Source: an uncultured Prevotellaceae bacterium
GTDB taxonomy: Bacteria > Bacteroidota > Bacteroidia > Bacteroidales > Bacteroidaceae
Assembly (NCBI GenBank): GCA_902770195.1
Contig: CACXSA010000057.1
Coordinates: 1 to 40,604, forward strand
DNA length: 40,604 nt
Direction of reading: 5' to 3'
The notes under the pieces were generated by a model. It was given only the letters and a program-made list of their open reading frames with translations, did no database searches and was not told the origin of the DNA. How positions within the stretch are numbered: the first letter of the stretch is position 1; every line of letters begins with the position of its first letter. Positions 16,252-25,008 of the stretch are shown here, one piece after another. The translations under genes were made by a program, and so were the position numbers.

Positions 16252-16287
16252 AATTCTCACCTCTATAATCTCACCTCTCACCTCTTA
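16252..16287. repeat. Short CTCACCT tandem repeat
   Basis: Four imperfect CTCACCTCT-type units fill the gap between the ligase start and the hisB stop. The same unit frames the palindromic insertion in the FAD oxidoreductase gene (22161-22290). Confidence 0.6.
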
Positions 16288-16289
16288 TT

Positions 16290-17325
16290 TTATAACATTC
16301 CCTTTGTAGAAGGCAGTTCGTAGTGATATACATCACGGCGTACAGCCATTTTCAGCGCACGGGCCAATGCTTTGAAGATGCCTTCAATCTTATGGTGCTC
16401 ATTCTGTCCCTCGGCTTTGATGTTCAGGTTCATCTTGGCAGCATCGCTCAGACTCTTGAAGAAATGCAGGAACATCTCCGTGGGCATTTCGCCAATCTTC
16501 TCGCGGTGGAACTCGGCATCCCAAACCAGCCAGGGGCGACCACCGAAGTCAAGACAGACAGAACAGAGGCAATCGTCCATAGGCAATGCATAGCCGTATC
16601 GCTCTATGCCACGCTTGTCGCCCAAGACCTTCAATAGACACTCGCCCAACGCCAACGCTGTATCTTCAATAGTATGATGCTCGTCCACGTGCAGGTCGCC
16701 CTTCACTTGAATGGTGAGATCCATCATGCCGTGTTTGCCAATCTGCTCCAGCATGTGGTCGAAGAATCCTAAACCCGTTTGGATGTCGCAATGGCCGTTC
16801 CCGTCCAGGTCCACCTTTATATATATATCAGTCTCCTTAGTGGTTCGCTTCACCTCTGCCGTGCGCTCGCCGCCATAGGCAATAGTTGCCACCTTGTCCC
16901 AATCGCCCACTTGCAGAAATCCGCAACCGATGTTCTCGGCAAACTTCCGGTCGGTATCACGGTCTCCAATGACATAGCTGTGTGCTATATCGTATTCGGG
17001 GTTGTTCATGTATTTCTCTACCAATCCCGTATTAGGCTTGCGCGTTGGGGCATTATCCTCAGGGAAGTGGGGATCTATCAGGATGTCGTCGAATGTTACC
17101 CCCTCACCCTTCAGCGTGTCGAGGATGAAGTTGTGAACAGGCCAGAAGGTATCTTCAGGAAACGCGTCGGTGCCTAGTCCGTCTTGGTTGCTGACCATCA
17201 CGAAGAGATAGTCGGTATGTTGTCTTAGAAAAACCAGGTTGCTGATGGCTCGTGGTACGAACTGCAGTTTCTCAAAAGCGTCAATCTGCTCGTCGGCAGG
17301 GGTCGATGAATAGTATTTTCTTCAT
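16290..17325 (-). pseudogene. hisB: HisB with frameshifting deletion in the phosphatase part
   Basis: HisB is a fusion of histidinol-phosphatase (HAD type) and imidazoleglycerol-phosphate dehydratase (IGPD). The intact frame 17201-16290 covers most of the phosphatase domain ([17 protein letters not shown]) and all of IGPD ([14 protein letters not shown]). The true ATG is at 17325, in ATGA overlap with the upstream gene. It reads MKKILFID then hits TGA at 17283-17281. The missing piece is the HAD DxDGT motif. The sequence from CCTGCCGACGAG onward continues in another frame as [10 protein letters not shown] 26-nt deletion relative to homologues explains this. The dehydratase could still be made from GTG 17201 or ATG 17198; the phosphatase should be inactive. 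A sequencing or assembly error is possible. Confidence 0.85.
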
Positions 17326-18056
17326 TGTATGTTCGGTTTCTGTTGTTCACGTTCTTTCTTCTGTGTCTCTGCGGAACCATAGGCATAGTAGCCTATGAAG
17401 AGCAGACTTGTCAATATATATACTTGCAGGAAGGCAGCCAGGAACCAGGTGCCTGCAGCCAGCCAGTCAATATAGGACGGCATGGCAAAGGGGTCGCTCA
17501 TAAGTGTGCCGATATGTGCCTGAATAGCTGCAACGGTGAGAATGATAACAGGCAGACAGGCAAAGAGGCAGATGGGCACGACAACCACCAGTCCCACAAG
17601 GAGAATGCCCAATGTCAGGAGCCAATGTCTTCCTGCTGCCTTCAGCATTGCACGGAAGGAATGCCAAAATATTGGCTTGGCAAACCATCGCAGTGGAGTG
17701 GCAATAATGTTGGTGTCCTTGTGCTCCTTCAATTTCCCTGCTATGATGCCGAAAATCAAGAGGAGTACCATGATGCCCAAAATGAAAAGCACCAGGGATG
17801 CACAGAGCAGGGTGGTATGCTCTTTGACGATGAGCCATTTGTATTGCGGCAATGCGATAATCTGTAGGACAACGGGCAAAAGTTTCGTGGTGAGCCAAGT
17901 GCCCAGCACTGAAACAATGAGTGAATAAACAAGGGTGAAAAGCCATGTGGCTTTGAAAATCTTACGGAAGGAAGCTGTGTATAAACGCAGCGCAGAAGTG
18001 ATAATACCTCGGTAACTGCGTGCCTTCATCAGTATATCTTCTTGAATTTTTTCCAT
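17322..18056 (-). CDS. Multi-pass membrane protein, unknown function
   Basis: A 244-aa inner-membrane protein with about five hydrophobic segments (near 38-58, 82-105, 143-170, 195-225) and a charged C-terminus (KKEREQQKPN). I do not recognise a named family and see no catalytic motif. Its TGA overlaps the hisB ATG (ATGA at 17325-17322), so the two are translationally coupled and hisB expression depends on this gene. It is the first gene of the minus-strand unit that runs on through hisB, the ligase, metY and the HExxH protein. Confidence 0.75.
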   Translation of the reverse strand: MEKIQEDILMKARSYRGIITSALRLYTASFRKIFKATWLFTLVYSLIVSVLGTWLTTKLLPVVLQIIALPQYKWLIVKEHTTLLCASLVLFILGIMVLLLIFGIIAGKLKEHKDTNIIATPLRWFAKPIFWHSFRAMLKAAGRHWLLTLGILLVGLVVVVPICLFACLPVIILTVAAIQAHIGTLMSDPFAMPSYIDWLAAGTWFLAAFLQVYILTSLLFIGYYAYGSAETQKKEREQQKPNIQ

Positions 18057-18083
18057 CTTTTATGACTATTTTTTGCTTACAGT

Positions 18084-18115
18084 GTTGCAAAGGTAGGCAT
18101 TTTTTCGTATCTTTG
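18084..18115 (+). promoter_or_regulatory. Promoter of the Gfo/Idh operon
   Basis: GTTG (18084-18087), 20 nt, then TATCTTTG (18108-18115); start codon at 18137. It overlaps the opposing -7 box at 18088-18095. Confidence 0.75.
18088..18095 (-). promoter_or_regulatory. Minus-strand -7 box for the membrane protein-hisB unit
   Basis: On the minus strand the sequence reads TACCTTTG, 32 nt before the start codon at 18056. The -33 region is weak. It lies within the spacer of the plus-strand promoter, so the two polymerases must compete. Confidence 0.6.
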
Positions 18116-18136
18116 CACCATCTTTAAAGATAAATT

Positions 18137-19120
18137 ATGAAAATATTGCAATGGGGCTTCATCGGATGCGGTGAAGTGACAGAATTGAAAAGCGGTCCGG
18201 CTTTCTCTGAAGTAGAAGGTTCTAGTGTGGTGGCGGTGATGAGTCGTCATGAGAAAAATGCGCGCAGTTATGCAGAAAAGCACGGCATACCGAAGTGGTA
18301 CACCGACGCTCAGGAGTTGATAGACGACCCAGACGTGAATGCCATCTATGTAGCCACACCTCCCAGTAGTCATGCCACGTATGCCATAATGGCGATGAAG
18401 GCAGGCAAACCCGTTTATGTGGAGAAGCCATTAGCTGCTTCCTATGAAGATTGTGCGCGTGTGAACCGTGTCAGCGAGGAAACGGGTGTTCCTTGTTTTG
18501 TGGCTTACTATCGTCGCTATCTGCCTTATTTCCAGAAAGTGAAGGATATCGTGGACAATGGCATTATCGGCAAGACCATCAACGTACAGATACGTTTTGC
18601 CACTCCTCCCCGTGAGCAGGATTTTGGAAAGAACGGACAGCTACCCTGGCGACTGCTTCCCGATATAGCAGGCGGTGGATATTTCTACGACTTGGCGCCC
18701 CACCAGCTAGACCTGTTGCAGCATATTTTTGGCGTGATAACAGAAGCACGTGGCATTTGTGCCAATCGTGGAGGCTTGTATGAGGCAGAAGACTCTGTAT
18801 GCGCCAGTTTCGAGTTTGAAGGTGGATTGCCAGGCAGCGGCTCCTGGTGTTTCGTGGCTCATGAGTCGGCTCAGGAAGACCGCATTGAGATTATCGGCGA
18901 CCAAGGCTCTGTCAGCTTTTCCGTATTCGACTACCAACCCATTAAACTGCATACTTGCGAGGGTACAGAAACCATCACGGTGCCCAACCCTCCTTATGTA
19001 CAATATCCTATTATCAAGAGTGTCTGCGAACATCTGCAGGGCATTGGGCTCTGCGAATGTACCAGTGTGTCTGCTACGCCAGTAAACTGGGTACTCGACC
19101 GTATCTTAGGAAAGTTCTGA
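18137..19120 (+). CDS. Gfo/Idh/MocA family NAD(P)-dependent oxidoreductase
   Basis: A 327-aa cytosolic oxidoreductase. The Rossmann fold starts with GFIGCGEV (residues 7-14), the signature EKPLAA is near 96-101 and the C-terminal sheet domain has GGGYFYDLAPHQLDLL near 178-193, with the conserved His. Such enzymes oxidise or reduce sugar or cyclitol hydroxyls; the substrate cannot be told from sequence. It starts a plus-strand operon, 3 nt before the DUF4421 gene, with its own promoter. Confidence 0.9.
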   Translation: MKILQWGFIGCGEVTELKSGPAFSEVEGSSVVAVMSRHEKNARSYAEKHGIPKWYTDAQELIDDPDVNAIYVATPPSSHATYAIMAMKAGKPVYVEKPLAASYEDCARVNRVSEETGVPCFVAYYRRYLPYFQKVKDIVDNGIIGKTINVQIRFATPPREQDFGKNGQLPWRLLPDIAGGGYFYDLAPHQLDLLQHIFGVITEARGICANRGGLYEAEDSVCASFEFEGGLPGSGSWCFVAHESAQEDRIEIIGDQGSVSFSVFDYQPIKLHTCEGTETITVPNPPYVQYPIIKSVCEHLQGIGLCECTSVSATPVNWVLDRILGKF

Positions 19121-19123
19121 GTA

Positions 19124-20227
19124 ATGCGGATACTATTGGTGATAGTGTTGATGATGTTGACGCGTGTCAGCGCAGTGGCTGCTGATACTTTGACGGTGGA
19201 TCAGCCAAAGGAGCCGGAAGAGAAGAAGCTCAGCTGGCTACGCCGTACTATTCGTGGATTCAGCTATATCGATGAGAATTATGTTGAGCCGCAACACTAT
19301 AACTGGTCGGTCATGCTGCTGGGACGCTATGCGTGGGACTATTACCGCCTCAGTACGACGGGAACTGACGCGCAGTCTGTGTCTTTCTCACCGCGTCATA
19401 TCTTCAAGGTGGGTCCTTATTTCGGATGGCGATGGGTGTTTCTGGGTTATACGTTCGATTTAAGGAATATCAGCCTGAATTTCTCATCTGCGGGATGGAA
19501 GGGCATTGATGCCAGTATATATAGTGCACAGATTGGTGCCGATATCTATTATCACCATACGCGCAACGACTATATGCTGCGTGGTGTCAACTTGGGAAAG
19601 GGAGTGAATGAGCGTCTGCTGGAAGATGTGCCCTTCGACGGCTTCAATGTGGGAACCACGGGAGTCAGTCTCTATTACATCTTCAACCACCAGCGTTTTT
19701 CCTATCCTGCTGCTTTTGCACAGAGCACCTGTCAGAAAATTAGCTGTGGCTCGTGGATGGTTGGACTGGGTTATATGAGTAACAGCTTGGAGTTTGATCA
19801 TGAGGCTTTTCAGAAACTGGTGGACGAACGCTACGGGAAACAGAAGGCACAGCTGGACAGTGCTCTGATGTTCAACAGCGTGAAATATTATAATATCAAC
19901 GCTTCCGTGGGCTATGCCTACAATTGGGTGTTTGCACGCCATTGCCTGTTCTGTGCCAGTGCTTCTTTGGCTTTGGCCTATAAGAAGAGCCGTGGTGAGA
20001 CGGCGTTGGAGGATAAGGGCGGATTCGATATGAACAACTTCAACATCGATGGCATCGGACGCTTCGGACTGGTATATAATAATACCAAATGGTATGCAGG
20101 AGCCAGTGCCATTGTGCGCACCTTCAACTACCGAAAGGAACGCTTCGTGGCAAATAATGTGCTGGGCGAGGTGTGTCTTTATGTGGGTTACAACTTCGGA
20201 CTCCGGTCGCGCTATAAAAAGAAATGA
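19124..20227 (+). CDS. DUF4421 outer-membrane beta-barrel-like protein
   Basis: A 367-aa protein with an N-terminal signal peptide (about 1-20, VSAVAA) and a body rich in aromatic alternating strands (GYTFDLRNISLNF, YLYVGYN near the end) ending in a short basic tail. It matches the DUF4421 family of Bacteroidetes, predicted to be outer-membrane barrels of unknown role. Its stop overlaps the next start as ATGA, so it is coupled to the DUF1460 gene. Confidence 0.8.
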   Translation: MRILLVIVLMMLTRVSAVAADTLTVDQPKEPEEKKLSWLRRTIRGFSYIDENYVEPQHYNWSVMLLGRYAWDYYRLSTTGTDAQSVSFSPRHIFKVGPYFGWRWVFLGYTFDLRNISLNFSSAGWKGIDASIYSAQIGADIYYHHTRNDYMLRGVNLGKGVNERLLEDVPFDGFNVGTTGVSLYYIFNHQRFSYPAAFAQSTCQKISCGSWMVGLGYMSNSLEFDHEAFQKLVDERYGKQKAQLDSALMFNSVKYYNINASVGYAYNWVFARHCLFCASASLALAYKKSRGETALEDKGGFDMNNFNIDGIGRFGLVYNNTKWYAGASAIVRTFNYRKERFVANNVLGEVCLYVGYNFGLRSRYKKK

Positions 20228-21066
20228 AAATGAAGAGATATATAATAGGTATTATGGTCATCCTGCTGAGTCTCTCGGTTTCGGCACAGATAACCTATAC
20301 GAAGGCTGACAGTCTGACCATCTGCCGACTGCTGGAGGAGGCTCCTGCCAATGCGTCCACTTTATGGTTCGCACGCCAATTCCACGGCATACCTTATGTA
20401 GCACACACATTGGAAGTGAACGATAGCGAGCAATTGGTGGTTAATACGCGGGAACTGGACTGTACTACGCTAGTAGAAACGGTGACGGCATTGACCATGT
20501 GTGTCAAGCAGGAGAAACGCCAGTGGACTGACTATTTGCAGACTTTGCGAACCCTTCGCTATCGGCAGGGCATACAGAATGGTTATCCTAGTCGTCTGCA
20601 CTATTTCACTGACTGGATTTTGGACAAGGAACAGATGGGACTGGTCAGCGAAATTCAGCAGCCGAATCCTCCCTTTACTGCTGTTCAGCATATCAAGGTA
20701 GGTTTCATGAGTCAGCATCCGGAATATTATAAGGCCCTGAAAGCGAACCCTTCGCTGGTGAAGGAGATTCTCCAACAGGAAAAGGCGCTGACGGGTAAGA
20801 CATTCCGTTATATCCCCAAACAGGAGGTAAAGAATACGAAACTGATGCGCAAGAGCATTAAGGACGGCGACATCCTGGCTATTACCTGCAACAAGAAAGG
20901 GTTGGAGATTGCCCATCTGGGCTTTGCCGTATGGCAGAAGGACGGACTCCATCTGCTGAACGCTTCGCAACTGCATCACAAGGTGGTGACAGAACCTATG
21001 ACCCTTCGTCAGTATTTACAGAAACATACCACCCATACAGGCATTCGTGTTATCAGAATAAAATAG
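20224..21066 (+). CDS. DUF1460 amidase-like periplasmic protein
   Basis: A 280-aa exported protein with a signal peptide ending at VSAQ (residues 18-22). It belongs to the DUF1460 family, an NlpC/P60-related fold linked to cleavage of murein peptides. The likely catalytic Cys is C80 in ELDCTT and the His is in AHLGF near 231. The position next to a putative outer-membrane barrel protein suggests envelope or murein recycling work. Start: two in-frame ATGs at 20224 and 20230; the first overlaps the previous stop. Confidence 0.82.
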   Translation: MKMKRYIIGIMVILLSLSVSAQITYTKADSLTICRLLEEAPANASTLWFARQFHGIPYVAHTLEVNDSEQLVVNTRELDCTTLVETVTALTMCVKQEKRQWTDYLQTLRTLRYRQGIQNGYPSRLHYFTDWILDKEQMGLVSEIQQPNPPFTAVQHIKVGFMSQHPEYYKALKANPSLVKEILQQEKALTGKTFRYIPKQEVKNTKLMRKSIKDGDILAITCNKKGLEIAHLGFAVWQKDGLHLLNASQLHHKVVTEPMTLRQYLQKHTTHTGIRVIRIK

Positions 21067-21092
21067 TCAAATAGTAAATAGTAAACAATAAT
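21062..21092. repeat. Short AAATAGT tandem repeat
   Basis: Three imperfect AAATAGTC/AAATAGTA units lie between the DUF1460 stop and the YkvA start. It is one of several degenerate short tandem repeats between genes in this window. Confidence 0.5.
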
Positions 21093-21482
21093 ATGGAACT
21101 ACCCGATTTTATGAGCTATGCCAACAAGTTCTCACAGTCGGACTTTGTTGAAAAAATCTCAAGTATTGCCAAACGAGCAGGTGCCAAATTGGTTTATGCC
21201 GCTTTCATCCTTTATTATACTTTGCAAAGTGACAAGGTGAGCACGACCAACAAGGCAATGATTATTGGTGCTCTGGGTTATATGATTAGTCCGCTCGACG
21301 TCATCCCTGATGCCATCCCCATTGCCGGATTGACGGACGATTTAGCTGTGCTGCTCTTTGTGTTGAAGAAGGTATGGACAGACATCGACCCTGACATCCA
21401 GACAAAAGCCAAGGAGAAGCTTGCCAAATGGTTTGACGAAGACGAGATAGAAGAAATCAACGAACTCTTCAAGGCAGAATAA
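21093..21482 (+). CDS. YkvA family (DUF1232) protein
   Basis: A 129-aa protein with the DUF1232 core ALGYMISPLDVIPDAIPIAG (residues about 66-85) followed by TDDLAVLLFVLKKV. The segment is moderately hydrophobic and probably membrane-associated. The family has no established biochemical role. It starts 26 nt after DUF1460 and its stop shares one base with the start of the FAD oxidoreductase gene (TAATG), so coupling is likely. Confidence 0.88.
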   Translation: MELPDFMSYANKFSQSDFVEKISSIAKRAGAKLVYAAFILYYTLQSDKVSTTNKAMIIGALGYMISPLDVIPDAIPIAGLTDDLAVLLFVLKKVWTDIDPDIQTKAKEKLAKWFDEDEIEEINELFKAE

Positions 21483-23137
21483 TGATACAAGAGTACCTGG
21501 TTAGAGTACTGCCCCAGGTGGCTGCTAATGAGCAGTCGCTGCGTATGTGGTTGGCGGATGAGTACGGATTCGATGTCCGTACCGTGACGAGTGTACGCAT
21601 CCTGCGTCGTAGCATTGACGCCCGTCAGCGTACTATCTTTGTCAACCTGAAAGTGCGTGTCTATATCAACGAACAGCCTCAGGACGATGAATTTGTTCCT
21701 GTAGATTATGCTGATGTCAGCGGCAAGCCGCAAGTGATTGTTGTGGGTGCTGGTCCTGGTGGATTGTTTGCCGCCCTCCGACTGATAGAGCTCGGCTTGC
21801 GTCCTGTCGTTTTGGAACGTGGCAAGGATGTGCATGAGCGCAAGAAGGACTTGTCGCAGATTACCAAAACCCAGCAAGTTGACCCAGAGAGCAACTATTG
21901 CTTTGGCGAAGGCGGTGCTGGTGCTTACTCTGACGGCAAACTCTATACACGCAGCAAGAAACGAGGCAATATCGAGAAGATACTCAACGTGTTCTGTCAG
22001 CATGGAGCCCCTACGAATATCCTTGCCGATGCTCATCCGCATATCGGAACCGACAAGTTGCCGCGTGTCATTGAGAACATGCGCAATACCATCCTTCGTT
22101 GCGGCGGTGAGGTGCATTTCCAAACCAAGATGACGCGTTTTATCTTAAGTGGTAAGAGGGGAGAGGTAAGTGGTGAGAGAATAGATGAAGCACAGAGGGT
22201 CATTGGTGTTGAGGCCGTTTCTCACCTCTCCGCTCGACCTTCTGGTCGCTTTGAACCTTCAGGTCAAAGACCCCTCACCACTCACCTCTCTTTTATGGGT
22301 CCTGTTATTCTGGCCACAGGTCATTCAGCGCGTGATGTCTATCGCTATCTGGCTGAGAGCCATATTGAGATAGAAGCGAAGGGAATTGCTGTAGGTGTTC
22401 GCTTAGAACATCCGTCGATGCTCATCGACCAGATACAATACCATAATAAACAGGGTAGGGGAAAGTACCTGCCTGCAGCTGAGTATTCGTTTGTTACACA
22501 GGTTGACGAACGCGGCGTTTACAGTTTTTGCATGTGTCCAGGTGGCTTTGTCATCCCTGCTGCTACTGACAAACAACAGATCGTCGTCAATGGTATGTCG
22601 CCCTCGAATCGTGGTGGGCAGTGGTCCAATAGTGGTATGGTGGTGGAAATTCGACCAGAAGACATCGAGGGTAGTGATGCCCTACGCGTCATGCACTTCC
22701 AAGAACAACTGGAGCGTGACTGCTGGCAACAGGGTAATATGCGTCAGACGGCACCTGCACAGCGTATGGCAGACTTTGTCAATAAGCGTCTGAGCTATGA
22801 TCTCCCAAGAAGTTCTTATGCCCCTGGTTTGATATCCTCACCCCTACATTTTTGGTTGCCGCAATGCGTCAGCCATCGCTTGCAGGAAGGTTTTAAGTTC
22901 TTTGGCAAGCATTGCCACGGTTTCCTCACTAATGAAGCTGTGATGATTGGTGTTGAAACGCGCACCTCCAGTCCCGTCCGCATAGTCCGAAACAACGATA
23001 CCTTGATGCATGTCCGCTTGCAGGGGCTCTTCCCATGCGGCGAGGGAGCCGGCTACGCCGGAGGAATTGTTTCTGCAGGAGTAGATGGTGAACGCTGTGC
23101 CGAGATGTGTGCACAGTATTTACAACAGACTGTTTAA
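21482..23137 (+). CDS. NAD(P)/FAD-dependent oxidoreductase with palindromic insertion
   Basis: A 551-aa flavoprotein of the COG2509-type uncharacterised dehydrogenases. The N-terminal 70 residues are a small alpha/beta domain. The FAD-binding motif GAGPGGLFAALRL is near 91-103, ER-KDVHERKKD follows, FGEGGAGAYSDGKL is near 141-154, and ATGHSARDVYRYL near 279-291. The end has CGEGAGYAGGIVSAGVDG (near 518-535). Between about 223 and 272 the frame contains Ser/Arg/Gly/Pro-rich sequence not expected in the family. At the DNA level this is a repeat element (22161-22290) inserted in frame. It shares its 3' end (18 nt) with the convergent YigZ gene. Confidence 0.85.
   Translation: MIQEYLVRVLPQVAANEQSLRMWLADEYGFDVRTVTSVRILRRSIDARQRTIFVNLKVRVYINEQPQDDEFVPVDYADVSGKPQVIVVGAGPGGLFAALRLIELGLRPVVLERGKDVHERKKDLSQITKTQQVDPESNYCFGEGGAGAYSDGKLYTRSKKRGNIEKILNVFCQHGAPTNILADAHPHIGTDKLPRVIENMRNTILRCGGEVHFQTKMTRFILSGKRGEVSGERIDEAQRVIGVEAVSHLSARPSGRFEPSGQRPLTTHLSFMGPVILATGHSARDVYRYLAESHIEIEAKGIAVGVRLEHPSMLIDQIQYHNKQGRGKYLPAAEYSFVTQVDERGVYSFCMCPGGFVIPAATDKQQIVVNGMSPSNRGGQWSNSGMVVEIRPEDIEGSDALRVMHFQEQLERDCWQQGNMRQTAPAQRMADFVNKRLSYDLPRSSYAPGLISSPLHFWLPQCVSHRLQEGFKFFGKHCHGFLTNEAVMIGVETRTSSPVRIVRNNDTLMHVRLQGLFPCGEGAGYAGGIVSAGVDGERCAEMCAQYLQQTV
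22161..22290. repeat. In-frame palindromic element inside a gene
   Basis: Arms 22161-22177 and 22274-22290 are inverted copies with one mismatch in 17. Inside are CGACC/GGTCG (22235-22248) and CTTTG...ACC/GGT...CAAAG (22249-22269). This inner part, GCTCGACC then GGTCGCTTT then ACCTTC..GGTCAAAG, matches the two ends of the inverted 79-bp repeat of 14159-14237 with its middle deleted. The translation stays open across it. Confidence 0.7.
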
Positions 23138-23698
23138 TCTGTTGCGAAGCTGTTCGGCTTCGCTTTTTCTGATGGACAACACGATCTCGCATGTGTTGTC
23201 GTAGGTTTGTGAGATGATGCGAGGATTCATGTCCTTCACGATGCGCATCACATCGTTCATCTGCGGATAGGCAAACGAGTATTTCACGATTTCCTCTACC
23301 TGGCGCGTCTCGATGGTAGCGTGACTGATAGCGTCGGCAGCAGCTTCGCGATAGGCTACTATCAGACCGCTGGTACCCAGGTTGACACCGCCGTAGTAAC
23401 GCACCACGACAATCAGGATATCCGTCAGTTCGTTCGAGTTGATTTGTCCTAAGATGGGTTTGCCGGCTGTCGATGAAGGCTCCCCGTCGTCGTTGGCTCG
23501 GAACTCCAGACGCTCAGCGCCCAGCATATAGGCATAGCACACGTGGCGTGCATCATAGTATTTCTTGCGATACTGGGCTATGATGTCCTTCACCTCGTCA
23601 ACGGTTTGTACGTGATGAGCAAAAGCGAGGAACTTGCTCCGTTTCTCGGTGTAGTATCCCTCGCTTGTGGTTGCTATCGTCTTGAATTCGTCAAGCAT
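23120..23698 (-). CDS. YigZ/IMPACT family protein
   Basis: A 192-aa protein of the YigZ (IMPACT) family: N-terminal KRSKFLAFAHHV, then DDGEPSSTAGKPIL near 71-84 and RYYGGVNLGTSGLIVAY near 98-114 are family signatures. The C-terminal part is a ferredoxin-like DUF1949-type domain. The exact role is unknown; related proteins affect translation control or peptide processing. It overlaps the 3' end of the FAD oxidoreductase gene by 18 nt on the opposite strand and is the last gene after HIT and DUF1015. Confidence 0.9.
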   Translation of the reverse strand: MLDEFKTIATTSEGYYTEKRSKFLAFAHHVQTVDEVKDIIAQYRKKYYDARHVCYAYMLGAERLEFRANDDGEPSSTAGKPILGQINSNELTDILIVVVRYYGGVNLGTSGLIVAYREAAADAISHATIETRQVEEIVKYSFAYPQMNDVMRIVKDMNPRIISQTYDNTCEIVLSIRKSEAEQLRNRLNSLL

Positions 23699-23726
23699 GG
23701 TTTTCCGATTCTTCGAAATATCGAGA

Positions 23727-24943
23727 TTACGACAACTTATGAATGACCAGTCCTGAGCGCAGCTTCGGCTCGAACCATGTAGCCTTCGGAGGCATGATCT
23801 TGCCCGAGTCGGCTATGTCCATGATTTGCTGCATGGTGACGGGGTAGAGGGCCAGTGCGACACGCATCTCACCGGAATCTACACGGCGCTTCAGCTCACC
23901 CAGTCCACGCAGTCCGCCTACGAAGTCGATGCGCTTCGACGAGCGCAGGTCACCGATGTTCAGAATCTCGTCCAGAATCAGTCGGCTGGAGATATCGACA
24001 TCCAGCACGCCAATGGGGTCAGTATTGTCGTAAGTACCCTCCTTGGCCTTCAGGCTATACCAGTGCTGGTCAAGGTAAAGCGAGAACTCATGCAACTGCT
24101 GAGGCTTGTAGATGTCAGTACCCTTGTCTTCTACGGTGAAGTTCACCTGCAGGGCGGCTAAGAACTCCTCCGAGCTGAGTCCGTTGAGGTCTTTCACCAC
24201 GCGGTTGTAGTCAAGGATGGTCAGCTGTTGTACTCCTCGTCGCCACGGTGGTTGGGATTCTGCTTCTGTTTCTCCTGACCAACCAGTGCGGCAGCTGCTG
24301 AGCGGTGGTGTCCGTCAGCGATATAGAGGCTGGGCATCTTGGCAAACTCAGCGGTGATGGTCTGGGTGTCCTTGTCATTGTCGATGATCCAGAACTGATG
24401 GCGGAAGCCGTCGATGGGTGCGATGAAGTCGTACTCTGGTTTCGTGGCAGCGTAGCGCATGATCAGTTCGTCGAGCACCTTGTTGTCAGGATAGGCGAAG
24501 AATACCGGTTCGATATTGGCATTGTTCACGCGGACGTGCTTCATGCGGTCTTCTTCCTTGTCGCGACGTGTCAGCTCGTGCTTCTTGATGTTGCCCTTCT
24601 GGTAGTCGTCGGTATGGGCGCACACCACCAGTCCGTACTGCGTCTTGCCGTTCATGGTCTGGGCGTAGATGTAGTAATGCTCCTTGTCGTCCTGTACCAG
24701 CCATCCCTTGTCCTGGAACTTCTGGAAGTTTTCGGCAGCCTTCTCATAGACGCGTGGGTCGTACTCTGACGTTCCTACGGGGAAGTCAATCTCGGGTTTG
24801 ATGATGTGATACAGACTCTTTTCATTGTCGCCAGCCTCGGCACGGGCCTCTTCTGAGTCCAGCACGTCGTACGGACGGCTTTCTACTTGCTCCACCAGTT
24901 CCTTCGGTGGGCGTATTCCTTTGAATGGTTTTACTATCGCCAT
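23727..24943 (-). pseudogene. DUF1015 protein split by a frameshifting deletion
   Basis: Two frames join to one DUF1015 protein (full length near 410-420 aa). Frame one (24943-24221) begins MAIVKPFKG and has the family hallmark IADGHHRSAAA. It runs to GDEEYN, then S and stop. Frame two continues with LTILDYNRVVKDLNGLSSEEFLAAL and ends at 23727. Intact relatives have about ten residues plus one base between EYN and the Gln-Leu here, so roughly 31 nt are missing near 24227-24234. The protein's function is unknown (often near serA/serC in Bacteroidetes). The second half has no good start of its own, so the product is probably truncated. A sequencing error cannot be excluded. Confidence 0.85.
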
Positions 24944-24955
24944 GATATTTATTTT

Positions 24956-25008
24956 CTATTAAACCATTAACCATTAATCATTAACCATTAATCATGAACC
25001 ATGAACCG
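24956..25008. repeat. CATTAACCATTAAT tandem repeat
   Basis: About seven imperfect 7-nt units ACCATTA / ATCATTA / ACCATGA fill the gap between the DUF1015 start and the HIT stop. Copies drift gradually from CATTA to CATGA. Confidence 0.75.

Noticed and set aside
16290-17201. HisB as a natural short version starting at 17201
   Set aside because: The upstream 120 bases still encode recognisable HisB sequence in two frames, beginning with an ATGA-coupled start, so a deletion explains it better.
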